Part shown: piece by piece, positions 1 to 6,214 of the stretch
Layout: every line of letters begins with the position of its first letter
Position numbering within the stretch: the first letter of the stretch is position 1
NCBI GenBank assembly: GCA_041572275.1
Contig: JBFFSQ010000109.1
Location: 1 to 9,737 of the forward strand
Length of the DNA: 9,737 nt
Direction: 5' to 3'
Source: JBFFSQ01 sp041572275
GTDB taxonomy: Bacteria > Pseudomonadota > Gammaproteobacteria > SZUA-229
The notes under the pieces: model-generated
The model's input: the letters and a program-made list of their open reading frames with translations, nothing else
Told to the model about the DNA's origin: nothing
The model's database searches: none
Program-made: the position numbers and the translations under genes

Positions 1-1
1 C

Positions 2-172
2 CACACTCTACGTCACTCCTTTGCAACTCATTTACTCCATGCAGGTACTGATATTCGCACTATTCAACAGCTCATGGAACACAAGGATTTAAAAACTACA
101 ATGATTTACACTCATATTGCTACAGATCATTGCAAAAATACCAGAAGCCCTTTTGATCGCTTATTTGAGTAA
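2..172 (+). CDS. intI: Integron-type tyrosine recombinase (IntI family), C-terminal fragment cut by window edge
   Basis: Only the last 56 codons and the TAA stop are in the window; the 5' end lies to the left. The reading frame opens with HTLRHSFATHLL, the HxxR catalytic box of tyrosine recombinases. It continues with DIRTIQQLMEHKDL (the region of the third catalytic His) and then MIYTH, which carries the nucleophilic Tyr. The tail ending in RSPFDRLFE resembles the RSPLD ending of integron integrases rather than XerC or XerD, so IntI is the preferred assignment. IntI enzymes recombine attC sites of gene cassettes with attI. In the usual layout attI and the cassettes lie beyond the integrase start, so any array would be to the left of this window, and what follows to the right is chromosomal backbone. 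Oddity: the Gly normally preceding the active-site His is Glu here (LMEHKD against the common LLGHKD). The reading frame is otherwise intact. Confidence 0.85.
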   Translation, partial: HTLRHSFATHLLHAGTDIRTIQQLMEHKDLKTTMIYTHIATDHCKNTRSPFDRLFE

Positions 173-185
173 TGTTAGCTATAAA

Positions 186-211
186 CTGCCATGTGCATAT
201 GCACATGGCAG
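186..211. terminator. Perfect 26-bp palindrome between intI and htpX, possible bidirectional terminator
   Basis: The 13-nt arm CTGCCATGTGCAT is followed directly by its exact reverse complement, with no mismatch. As RNA the central four bases would form the loop, leaving an 11-bp stem. It starts 13 bases after the integrase stop and lies 106 bases beyond the stop of the convergent htpX gene, so it is placed to end both transcripts. The U-tract is poor on both sides: GATTC on the + strand and TTTATAG on the minus strand. This weakens the intrinsic-terminator reading. A binding site for a dimeric protein is the alternative. The remaining bases of the 173-317 gap show nothing further that I can name. 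Confidence 0.5.
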
Positions 212-317
212 GATTCAACCTTCTATAGCTCTGCTTTAGGATTTATATTTATTTCAGCCACTGAGTAACTGTTATGGGACTTTGCAAGTACTCTTAGAAT
301 ATCCCGTGCCTAATCAC

Positions 318-1268
318 CTAGTGCCATAATCCTGTCCATCGCCGCCGAGGCTTGTTTGCACGCCCCTCGGGTACACCATTAACACCATGTGGCTGCGAAA
401 ATGGATGTTGGCTCTGGTACTGCCCCTCCATTGCCAGTAAGCGCTTAACCCGCTCCTCGGTTACCGGGTGCGTTCTCAATAATGAAGGCTCAGGCATTCG
501 CAAACCAGGCATCAGTATGCGCTTGAGCCAGTTTTCCTGGTAGTGCTCAATTTTATTCAACGCTGATGCCAGACCAATAGGATCACCGGTGAGCCTGACT
601 GCTTTTACATCTGCATCGTATTCCCGCGTTCGCGACAAGGCGAGTTGCATCAGTGCACTCAGATTGGGTGCCAGCATCAGTACGATTAGCAACATCCAGG
701 GCACATCTTCATCTGTAAACAGAAACATAGGCAGATAAATCATAATCATTAAATAACCGGTCATCGCCATGATGCTCGTCATGCGACTGATTACATCGGC
801 AATCGCCATCACCCACAAATCACGGCTTTGGATATGGCTAATTTCATGCGCCAGCACACCAGTGAGTTCACGTGTATTCAGAGTTTGCAGCAATGTATTA
901 CTTAAGGCAATTGCCGTGTCACTATTCATACCCACTGAAAATGCCAGCATGGTCTGACTAGGGACATAGTAAAGACGGGGCGGTGCTTTCACATCACTCT
1001 GCTTTGATAACCAATAGAGTATTTCATACAGTTGTGGCAACTGTTCAGGATACAATGGCCTGGCGCCATACAAAGATAAAATGATACGAGGTGATAAACG
1101 GGGTACTGTTAAAAAAATAACCACACCACTGAGCAGTGACCAGAATACACCAACAAAACCGGCGATTAACCAGCCAATCAGTGCCATCAACAACAACATA
1201 CCTGCCAATAACAACACCGTATGCAGATAGTTGTGGATACGATATTGCGATGTCAGATCAGTGTTCAT
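318..1268 (-). CDS. htpX: HtpX-like M48 family membrane zinc metalloprotease
   Basis: A 316-residue integral membrane endopeptidase. M48B/HtpX proteases cleave damaged or misassembled inner-membrane proteins alongside FtsH. The zinc site is complete: HEISH at residues 141-145 supplies two His ligands and the catalytic Glu142, and Glu216 in REYDAD is the expected third ligand. Hydrophobic segments lie at about 16-38 and 39-56 (N-terminal hairpin), and at about 165-184 and 190-208 between the two zinc motifs, the HtpX arrangement. THPVTEERVKRL near 267-278 is a conserved M48 C-terminal motif. The tail after 285 is polar and Gly/Arg-rich and looks disordered. It starts at ATG with only a weak Shine-Dalgarno. 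It lies downstream of the ppk2 pair but has a good promoter of its own, so it can be expressed independently. It could be a sister family of classical HtpX rather than the orthologue; the protease class is secure. Confidence 0.88.
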   Translation of the reverse strand: MNTDLTSQYRIHNYLHTVLLLAGMLLLMALIGWLIAGFVGVFWSLLSGVVIFLTVPRLSPRIILSLYGARPLYPEQLPQLYEILYWLSKQSDVKAPPRLYYVPSQTMLAFSVGMNSDTAIALSNTLLQTLNTRELTGVLAHEISHIQSRDLWVMAIADVISRMTSIMAMTGYLMIMIYLPMFLFTDEDVPWMLLIVLMLAPNLSALMQLALSRTREYDADVKAVRLTGDPIGLASALNKIEHYQENWLKRILMPGLRMPEPSLLRTHPVTEERVKRLLAMEGQYQSQHPFSQPHGVNGVPEGRANKPRRRWTGLWH

Positions 1269-1321
1269 TTAAATTTAACGGCTTAATCGAAAATATGCCT
1301 GTAATACACCTGAGTTAGAAA

Positions 1322-1349
1322 ATTATAACTATAGTCTTAGCCTATTCAA
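1322..1349 (-). promoter_or_regulatory. Predicted sigma70 promoter of the htpX-like gene
   Basis: On the minus strand, TTGAAT (complement of 1344-1349) and a consensus TATAAT (complement of 1322-1327) are separated by 16 bases. Transcription would start near 1315, giving a leader of about 47 bases before the ATG at 1268. The -35 box overlaps the stop codon of the upstream 71-residue gene. No heat-shock (sigma32) or Cpx-like motif was recognised by eye. Confidence 0.6.
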
Positions 1350-1557
1350 AAAACTCAGCATCACGACGCAAACTTTTTGACATGTTGACCAGCTTATCGG
1401 CCATCTTTTCCATACATTCCATTAACGCTGTATCGATTGCCGCCTCAACCAGTAATGTTAGTTCCTGATAACGTTTTTCACTTAATTCCTCACCCGCATC
1501 ATTTACCAGTTCACGAAAACGATCAGTGATTTGTTGGGCATGTTTAGTGTGCTGCAT
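1342..1557 (-). CDS. Small helical protein of unknown function encoded directly after ppk2
   Basis: A 71-residue protein with no signal peptide or membrane segment. It is rich in Glu, Lys, Leu and Ala and is expected to be almost entirely alpha-helical. Residues 27-59 show a heptad-like pattern of hydrophobic positions (RYQELTLLVEAAIDTALMEC and onward), suggesting a helical hairpin or coiled-coil dimer. It ends in acidic, aromatic DAEFFE. The start is supported by GGAG eight bases before the ATG. It begins 17 bases after the ppk2 stop on the same strand, so the two are very likely co-transcribed, and a role tied to PPK2 or polyphosphate is a reasonable guess from position only. I do not recognise a named family. 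It is not a shadow frame, because no other convincing gene occupies this stretch. Confidence 0.72.
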   Translation of the reverse strand: MQHTKHAQQITDRFRELVNDAGEELSEKRYQELTLLVEAAIDTALMECMEKMADKLVNMSKSLRRDAEFFE

Positions 1558-1574
1558 AATAAGGTCTCCGAGAT

Positions 1575-2549
1575 TTAATCTTTGCTCACTTCATCAGCAC
1601 CATCCTGATTCGGTGAAGCAGTATCATCAAACACCTCTATTTCAGGCGGCTTGTCCAGCGTATGCTCACCTTTTTCATAAATATGAGCGGCAGAGCCTAC
1701 AATCAGATTATCGGGGGGTGTCACGACATCTGTATTCTTGTTGGGGTAATCCAGACTGTTGAGAACAAAACGCATGGCGTTAATGCGCGCCCGTTTTTTA
1801 CAATCGGACTTAACGACTGTCCAGGGTGCATCTGCAGTATCGGTATAAAAGAACATGGCTTCCTTGGCTTCGGTGTAATCTTCCCATTTATCCAGAGACG
1901 ACAAATCGATCGGACTCAGCTTCCATTGCTTTAATGGGTCATGTTGACGTTGCTGAAAGCGCCGAAACTGTTCATTACGACTCACCGAGAACCAGAGTTT
2001 AAAAAAGGTAATACCACTGCGTACCAGCATACGCTCGAGTTCGGGTGCCTGACGCATAAATTCAAGATAGTCACCAGGCTTACAAAACCCCATCACCCGC
2101 TCAACACCGGCCCGGTTGTACCAGGAGCGGTCAAATAATGCGATTTCACCCGCACTGGGCAAATGTTTAAGGTAACGCTGAAAATACCACTGTCCCTGCT
2201 CTTCTTCAGAGGGTTTTTCCAGTGCCACCACACGGGCACCACGAGGGTTCATATGTTCCATCATACGTTTAATGGTGCCGCCCTTACCGGCTGCATCGCG
2301 ACCTTCAAACAGAATCAGGATACGCTGTCCGGTTTCCTTAACCCAACCCTGCATCTTGAGCATCTCAATCTGTAATTCTTTTTTTAAGCTCTCATACTCA
2401 TCCCGCTTCATCTTATGGGTATACGGGTAATTGGCATCGGCAAAAATTTGGCGCTTATGCAGTTTTTTCACCACCTTAGGCTCTGCCAGTTGCTGATCCT
2501 TCCTTGATCCAGAAATTTTGGGTAGTGAGAAATTGGGTTCTTTACTCAT
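1575..2549 (-). CDS. ppk2: Polyphosphate kinase 2, class I (polyP:NDP phosphotransferase)
   Basis: A cytoplasmic enzyme of 324 residues that transfers phosphate between inorganic polyphosphate and nucleoside diphosphates. Family members regenerate ATP or GTP from polyP or run in reverse. The P-loop kinase core is clear: Walker A GRDAAGKGG at 83-91, a lid region starting EKPSEEEQGQWYFQRY at 111-126, and Walker B ALFDRSWYNR at 137-146. The one-domain size and the FADANYPY-type N-terminal extension fit class I (ADP/GDP-type) rather than the two-domain class II. Substrate preference for ADP or GDP cannot be read from the sequence. The C-terminal 30 residues are acidic and probably disordered. The ATG has GGAG seven bases upstream. 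The gene is followed within 17 bases by a small helical protein gene and is separated from the upstream DUF2784 gene by 105 bases containing a hairpin. I found no convincing promoter in that gap. Confidence 0.95.
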   Translation of the reverse strand: MSKEPNFSLPKISGSRKDQQLAEPKVVKKLHKRQIFADANYPYTHKMKRDEYESLKKELQIEMLKMQGWVKETGQRILILFEGRDAAGKGGTIKRMMEHMNPRGARVVALEKPSEEEQGQWYFQRYLKHLPSAGEIALFDRSWYNRAGVERVMGFCKPGDYLEFMRQAPELERMLVRSGITFFKLWFSVSRNEQFRRFQQRQHDPLKQWKLSPIDLSSLDKWEDYTEAKEAMFFYTDTADAPWTVVKSDCKKRARINAMRFVLNSLDYPNKNTDVVTPPDNLIVGSAAHIYEKGEHTLDKPPEIEVFDDTASPNQDGADEVSKD

Positions 2550-2623
2550 GCCAGCGCTCCAGCTACGTTCAGTCTATTATTTTAAGTGTAGTATGAGATG
2601 TGTATTTTATGTTGATAGACATC

Positions 2624-2657
2624 AAAAGACCTGAGCTGGTCATACAGCTTCAGCTCA
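2624..2657 (-). terminator. Probable rho-independent terminator ending the nfeD-slipin-DUF2784 operon
   Basis: Read on the minus strand, TGAGCTG (complement of 2651-2657) pairs with CAGCTCA (complement of 2632-2638), a 7-bp stem with a 12-base loop. It is followed by GGTCTTTTG. The stop codon TGA of the DUF2784 gene forms the first three bases of the stem. The T-run is short (four, interrupted), so termination may be partial. Immediately beyond it lies a smaller dyad, TTGAT-4-ATCAA (2612-2625), of unknown role. Confidence 0.45.
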
Positions 2658-3020
2658 TGCTTTGTAATGTTTGATGATTAACCCTGCATATACCAGTAGA
2701 TTCACCCCCACTACAGCGATACCCAGACCTATTTGCAATTCTCGACTCAAGCCTGCCGGATAAATTACTGGCAAAAGATAATGCTCGATAAAACTGGATG
2801 AATAATGACTACCACCAGCCGCCAGCCTCATCTGATTTTCCAACGGCGTTAAGGGACAGACCCAACCCGCCAAACTTATTACTGCCCCCCAGATTACGGC
2901 TGGCAAATGCAACCAGATTAAACACAACCATTTGTACGTGAGCAAACCACCAAGTACGACATAGAGGATAAAGCTAAAGTGAAGCAGCACAATCGCATCA
3001 GCCGCCAGTTGATAGAGCAT
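2655..3020 (-). CDS. DUF2784 family small membrane protein
   Basis: A 121-residue protein with four likely membrane helices at about 6-26, 31-52, 78-93 and 97-116. The pattern matches DUF2784: an early AD-IVLLHF segment (residues 7-15), a Trp-containing second helix, the CPLTPLE motif at 55-61 after GW, and a late P-G pair followed by a final helix. The function of the family is unknown to me; Cys55 and the charged E61 next to a membrane helix are the most striking conserved-looking residues. It starts eight bases after the slipin stop, so it is very likely the third gene of the nfeD operon. Its own Shine-Dalgarno is weak (AGGA about 12 bases before the ATG), which suggests dependence on translation of the upstream gene. 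Confidence 0.85.
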   Translation of the reverse strand: MLYQLAADAIVLLHFSFILYVVLGGLLTYKWLCLIWLHLPAVIWGAVISLAGWVCPLTPLENQMRLAAGGSHYSSSFIEHYLLPVIYPAGLSRELQIGLGIAVVGVNLLVYAGLIIKHYKA

Positions 3021-3028
3021 ACTACTGA

Positions 3029-3784
3029 TTAATCCTGTCCCGGCTTCTTAATTAAAGCATCGACCAGATCCATCGGTAGAGGAAAAACAATAGTATTAGA
3101 TCGCTCGCCTGCAATTTCAGTCAAGGTTTGCAAATACCGCAACTGCAATGCCTGTGACTGTTGTGACAGCATTTTGGCAGCTTCCAGTAATTTTTCCGCG
3201 GCCTGCATCTCACCTTCGGCATGAATGACCTTGGCCCTTCGAGTACGTTCAGCTTCCGCCTGCTTGGCTATTGCACGAATCATGCTTTCATCCAGGTCAA
3301 CATGTTTAATTTCAACATTGATGACCTTGATACCCCAGGCATCGGTTTGTTGGTCAAGTACGTTCTGAATGTCAGCATTCAGCCTTTCACGCTCTGCTAG
3401 CATCTCATCCAGCTCATGTTGACCTAGAACTGATCGCAAGGTGGTTTGTGCCAACTGGCTGGTGGCTTCGTAAAAATTCTCCACCTGGATGATGGCCTTG
3501 TCCGGTTCGATAACACGAAAATACACCACTGCATTCACATGTACCGAAACATTATCCCGTGAAATCACATCCTGACTGGGAACATCCATAACGATGGTAC
3601 GCAAATCCACTCTGACCATCTGTTGAATAACCGGGACGACAATAATGAAACCGGGACCTTTCACTTTCCAGAAACGCCCGAGCAGAAAAATAACACCGCG
3701 TTCATATTCACGCAGTATTCGAATCGCACTGAAAAAAAACAGTAAAACCAGTCCCACGATGACATAAAGCGTATAGGCAGTCAT
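3029..3784 (-). CDS. Slipin (stomatin/SPFH-domain membrane protein), partner of NfeD
   Basis: A 251-residue protein anchored by one N-terminal hydrophobic segment (residues 4-21), followed by an SPFH/PHB domain. Recognisable stretches are REYERGVIFLLGR (25-37), GPGFIIVVPVIQQ (43-55), DVPSQDVISRDNVSVHVNAV (67-86) and the ERERLNADIQ helix start (131-140). From about 170 to 225 it has an Ala/Glu/Lys/Gln-rich coiled-coil helix (AIAKQAEAERTRRAKVIHAE), ending in a conserved-looking TIVFPLPMDL near 231-240. Slipins form membrane microdomain cages and are typically encoded beside a long NfeD protease, exactly as here; in archaeal homologues the protease cleaves the slipin C-terminus. Its ATG shares one base with the nfeD stop (TAATG), with a strong GAGGAG six to seven bases upstream, so the two are translationally coupled. 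It is a slipin rather than HflK/HflC or QmcA, judging from its partner and short length. Confidence 0.93.
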   Translation of the reverse strand: MTAYTLYVIVGLVLLFFFSAIRILREYERGVIFLLGRFWKVKGPGFIIVVPVIQQMVRVDLRTIVMDVPSQDVISRDNVSVHVNAVVYFRVIEPDKAIIQVENFYEATSQLAQTTLRSVLGQHELDEMLAERERLNADIQNVLDQQTDAWGIKVINVEIKHVDLDESMIRAIAKQAEAERTRRAKVIHAEGEMQAAEKLLEAAKMLSQQSQALQLRYLQTLTEIAGERSNTIVFPLPMDLVDALIKKPGQD

Positions 3785-5166
3785 TACTCACTCTCCTCTG
3801 TTGTCGGCACTAGCGGCTCAACCTCTAACACCAAACCTTGCATACCGGTAACCTTAACACTCTGCCCTTTCTGTAATGGCAGGTGCGTTCGTGCATTCCA
3901 GGTTTCACTGTGAATCGTCACATGACCGGTGTCATCAAAATCATTTAGTACCACAGCGCAGGCGCCAATCAGCTCTTCCTGACCACTGACCACGGGTCGT
4001 CGTCGAGCCCGGATTGCCATACCGATCACGAATACAAATATCAGAATACTGATGAATGCAAAGGTGATGATAATAGACAGATTAATACCAAACCCCGGTG
4101 CTTCAGTATCGATAAGAATGATAGAGCCAATGACAAAAGCCACGGCGCCACCAATCCCAAGCACACCAAAACTGGGCTGAAAAGCCTCACCCACCATTAG
4201 TGCAATTCCCAGAAGAATCAGCGCCATTCCAGCATAACTAATGGGTAATAACTGGAAAGAATACATAGCCAGTAACAGGCAAATAGCACCGATGGTACCC
4301 GGGACGATTGAACCGGGATTGGAAAACTCAAAAATCAGGCCATAAATGCCGACTAACATCAGAATATAAGCAATGTTGGGGTTGGTAATTACACTCAACA
4401 AACGGCTACGCCAGTCAGGTGCCATTTCTACTATCGTTAAACCTTCGGTTTTCAACGTACGCTTATGCCCCAGTACTTCAACCTCCATGCCGTTTAACTG
4501 TTGCAACAGATCAACCATATTTGTCGCAACCAGATTTATTACATTTAATTCCAGAGCCTCTGTCGCCGACAGACTGGCCGCTTCACGTACTGCTTTCTCG
4601 GCCCATTCCTGGTTACGACCACGCAGTTGTGCCAGTCCCCTAATGTAGGCAGCAGCATCATTAATGGCTTTACGTTTCATCGCATCTGTATTAATGGCCG
4701 GTGCTTTTTTTTCAGCATCCTTTTCAGGTTTTTCTTTTGACTCAGGTGGCGAGAGACCACCAATTTGCACCGGCGTCGCCGCGCCTAGATTAGTACCCGG
4801 TGCCATCGCAGCTATATGACTGGCATAAAGGATATAGGTACCGGCACTGGCTGCACGCGCACCGGTTGGAGAAACATAGGTCACCACTGGGAGTGATGTC
4901 GTGGTGATATTCTTGATGATACCGCGCATGGAGGTATCCAGGCCTCCGGGCGTATCCATCACGATGACTACCAGTTCGGCATGATCGAGCGTAGCTTTCT
5001 CGAACGAACGCTGAATATAATCGTCAGTGGCCGGACCAATAACACCTTCAATCGATAACTGAACAATGGCGGATTGTGTTGTACTGACAGAAACTGGAGG
5101 CCAAAGAATACCGACTGCCATTAGCAGTGACAGAAGCACAAGCAGTGATTTTATTATTTTCTGCAT
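3784..5166 (-). CDS. Long NfeD protein: ClpP-class membrane serine protease with C-terminal NfeD/OB domain
   Basis: A 460-residue protein counted from the ATG at 5166. Residues 1-30 form a signal or anchor helix (MQKIIKSLLVLLSLLMAVGI). The crotonase/ClpP-like protease domain follows, with VMDTPGGLD at about 69-77 and GARAASAGTYI at 102-112. Ser107 in this motif is the expected nucleophile and a Lys in MKRKAIND (near 164-166) the likely general base, giving the Ser-Lys dyad known from the archaeal NfeD homologue PH1510-N. A charged linker (SKEKPEKDAEKKA) lies between them. About five membrane helices occupy 262-385, and a soluble beta-rich OB-fold NfeD domain (about 400-455) closes the protein. 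Start choice: this ATG has GGAG eight bases upstream, whereas the longer frame to 5211 begins with an unsupported TTG and would put polar residues before the signal. It is first in the operon with slipin and DUF2784. Confidence 0.92.
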   Translation of the reverse strand: MQKIIKSLLVLLSLLMAVGILWPPVSVSTTQSAIVQLSIEGVIGPATDDYIQRSFEKATLDHAELVVIVMDTPGGLDTSMRGIIKNITTTSLPVVTYVSPTGARAASAGTYILYASHIAAMAPGTNLGAATPVQIGGLSPPESKEKPEKDAEKKAPAINTDAMKRKAINDAAAYIRGLAQLRGRNQEWAEKAVREAASLSATEALELNVINLVATNMVDLLQQLNGMEVEVLGHKRTLKTEGLTIVEMAPDWRSRLLSVITNPNIAYILMLVGIYGLIFEFSNPGSIVPGTIGAICLLLAMYSFQLLPISYAGMALILLGIALMVGEAFQPSFGVLGIGGAVAFVIGSIILIDTEAPGFGINLSIIITFAFISILIFVFVIGMAIRARRRPVVSGQEELIGACAVVLNDFDDTGHVTIHSETWNARTHLPLQKGQSVKVTGMQGLVLEVEPLVPTTEESE

Positions 5167-5185
5167 ATATGTGACTCCATGGGCC

Positions 5186-5224
5186 ACAATAGGCATTGTC
5201 GTTCGAAACAATTGTGGTCACAAT
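5186..5224. promoter_or_regulatory. Cluster of ACAAT/ATTGT dyads in the nfeD leader, candidate operator
   Basis: Three overlapping or adjacent dyads share the same half-site: ACAAT-4-ATTGT (5186-5199), ACAATTGT (5208-5215) and ATTGTG-2-CACAAT (5211-5224). They lie 20-58 bases upstream of the nfeD ATG and just downstream of the predicted nfeD -10 box, where a repressor would block transcription. They could also act as RNA structure in the leader. No known regulator is assigned. Confidence 0.35.
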
Positions 5225-5225
5225 A

Positions 5226-5254
5226 CTGAACGAGAATCTAATAAAAAGTATAAC
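5226..5254. promoter_or_regulatory. Overlapping divergent -10 elements for nfeD (-) and the hydrolase (+)
   Basis: On the minus strand TATACT (complement of 5247-5252) is a strong -10 match for nfeD with only a weak -35 (TTATGA, 18-base spacing). On the + strand TATAAC (5249-5254) is a -10 match with CTGAAC (5226-5231) at 17 bases as a weak -35, leading to the hydrolase with a leader near 97 bases. The two -10 boxes share four bases, so polymerase could use only one direction at a time. The rest of the 5255-5357 gap is AT-rich with no further clear signal. Confidence 0.35.
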
Positions 5255-5357
5255 GCTTAATCTGGGTATTTCATAATCAGATTTGGTTAATACAAATCAA
5301 ACATTCGACGTAAAATTGAATGACTAGCTCACGCTCAGACAAGGACACACACAGACA

Positions 5358-6188
5358 ATGTTGGCTGGTATTATCAAAATAGTGGTCTACGCCGTTATGG
5401 CCTACGCGGTTGTTTCCCTGTCAGTGTATTTCCTGCAACCTGGCATGATTTACTATCCCAATCTACTTGGTCGTGAACTGGTTGCTTCACCCAGGGATAT
5501 TGGTCTGGAATACAGCGATGTAGAATTCACCACTGCTGATCAGGTTAAACTCCATGGCTGGTACATCCCCCATCAACAAGCACAGGGAACGTTACTGTTT
5601 TTCCATGGTAATGCCGGTAACATTTCTCATCGTCTGGATTCAATCAATATATTCCATCAACTCGGACTCAATATATTTATTATTGATTACCGGGGTTATG
5701 GTAATAGTGAAGGCAAGCCCACTGAACTAGGCACTTACCGTGATGCTGAAGCGGCCTGGACTTATCTCACTCATACACTGGGTCAAAAAAGCAGCGACAT
5801 CATTATCTTTGGTCGCTCACTCGGTGGTGCAATTGCCAGCTGGCTGGCGACCCAACATACGCCACGTGCATTGATACTTGAGTCCAGTTTCTCATCCGCC
5901 CGTTCAATTGGACACCACTTTTATCCCATGCTACCCATTGACCAGATTATTCGTTTTAACTACGACACCCAAAGCCATGTTGAAAAGATCAGCTGTCCTG
6001 TGTTGATTGCTCACAGTCCTGACGATGACATTATTCCCTATGAAGAGGGCCGGAAAATTTTTGCCGCAGCATCAGAGCCTAAAACCTTTCTGAAATTACG
6101 TGGTGATCACAACAATGGCTTCCTGTTGAGCAGTGATCAATATATCAACGGCCTTGCCGCTTTTATACAACAAATTAAGCTTCGCTAA
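5358..6188 (+). CDS. Membrane-anchored alpha/beta hydrolase (BEM46/ABHD13-like)
   Basis: A 276-residue serine hydrolase with an uncleaved N-terminal anchor helix (residues 4-26, then FLQPGMIYYP). The fold elements are in order: oxyanion HGNAGN at 83-88, YRGYGNSEG at 111-119, nucleophile elbow GRSLGG with Ser154, acid loop HSPDDDIIP with Asp223 the likely acid, and His251 in GDHNNGF. This complete triad and the N-terminal helix match the BEM46/ABHD13 group, found as an esterase-like or peptidase-like membrane protein in many proteobacteria; the physiological substrate is unknown. It is the only complete + strand gene in the window. It is divergent from nfeD and convergent with the cytochrome gene, with 26 bases between the two stops and no clear terminator there. 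The Shine-Dalgarno is weak (AAGGA, 12 bases before ATG). The start is kept because it yields the expected anchor helix. Confidence 0.9.
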   Translation: MLAGIIKIVVYAVMAYAVVSLSVYFLQPGMIYYPNLLGRELVASPRDIGLEYSDVEFTTADQVKLHGWYIPHQQAQGTLLFFHGNAGNISHRLDSINIFHQLGLNIFIIDYRGYGNSEGKPTELGTYRDAEAAWTYLTHTLGQKSSDIIIFGRSLGGAIASWLATQHTPRALILESSFSSARSIGHHFYPMLPIDQIIRFNYDTQSHVEKISCPVLIAHSPDDDIIPYEEGRKIFAAASEPKTFLKLRGDHNNGFLLSSDQYINGLAAFIQQIKLR

Positions 6189-6214
6189 TCTATCCTGCAG
6201 AAAAGTAACAGACC

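Noticed and set aside
173..317. Possible attC site or gene cassette after the integrase
   Set aside because: GTTAGCT at 174-180 resembles the start of a core site, but no matching RYYYAAC partner or imperfect attC stem was found, and cassettes normally lie on the other side of intI.
352..543. Plus-strand open frames across the htpX, ppk2, nfeD, cytochrome and Lon-like genes
   Set aside because: They run opposite clearly recognised protein families, have no family-like composition or ribosome sites, and are best explained as shadow frames.
2550..2654. Promoter for ppk2 in the gap
   Set aside because: TAAAAT and TACACT occur but no -35 hexamer lies at acceptable spacing, so none was annotated.
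5167..5211. Longer nfeD start at 5211
   Set aside because: The codon there is TTG with no ribosome site, and it would place polar residues before the signal helix. The ATG at 5166 has GGAG at good spacing.
6189..6214. Terminator between the convergent hydrolase and cytochrome genes
   Set aside because: No stable inverted repeat with a T-tract was found in the 26 bases or just around them.
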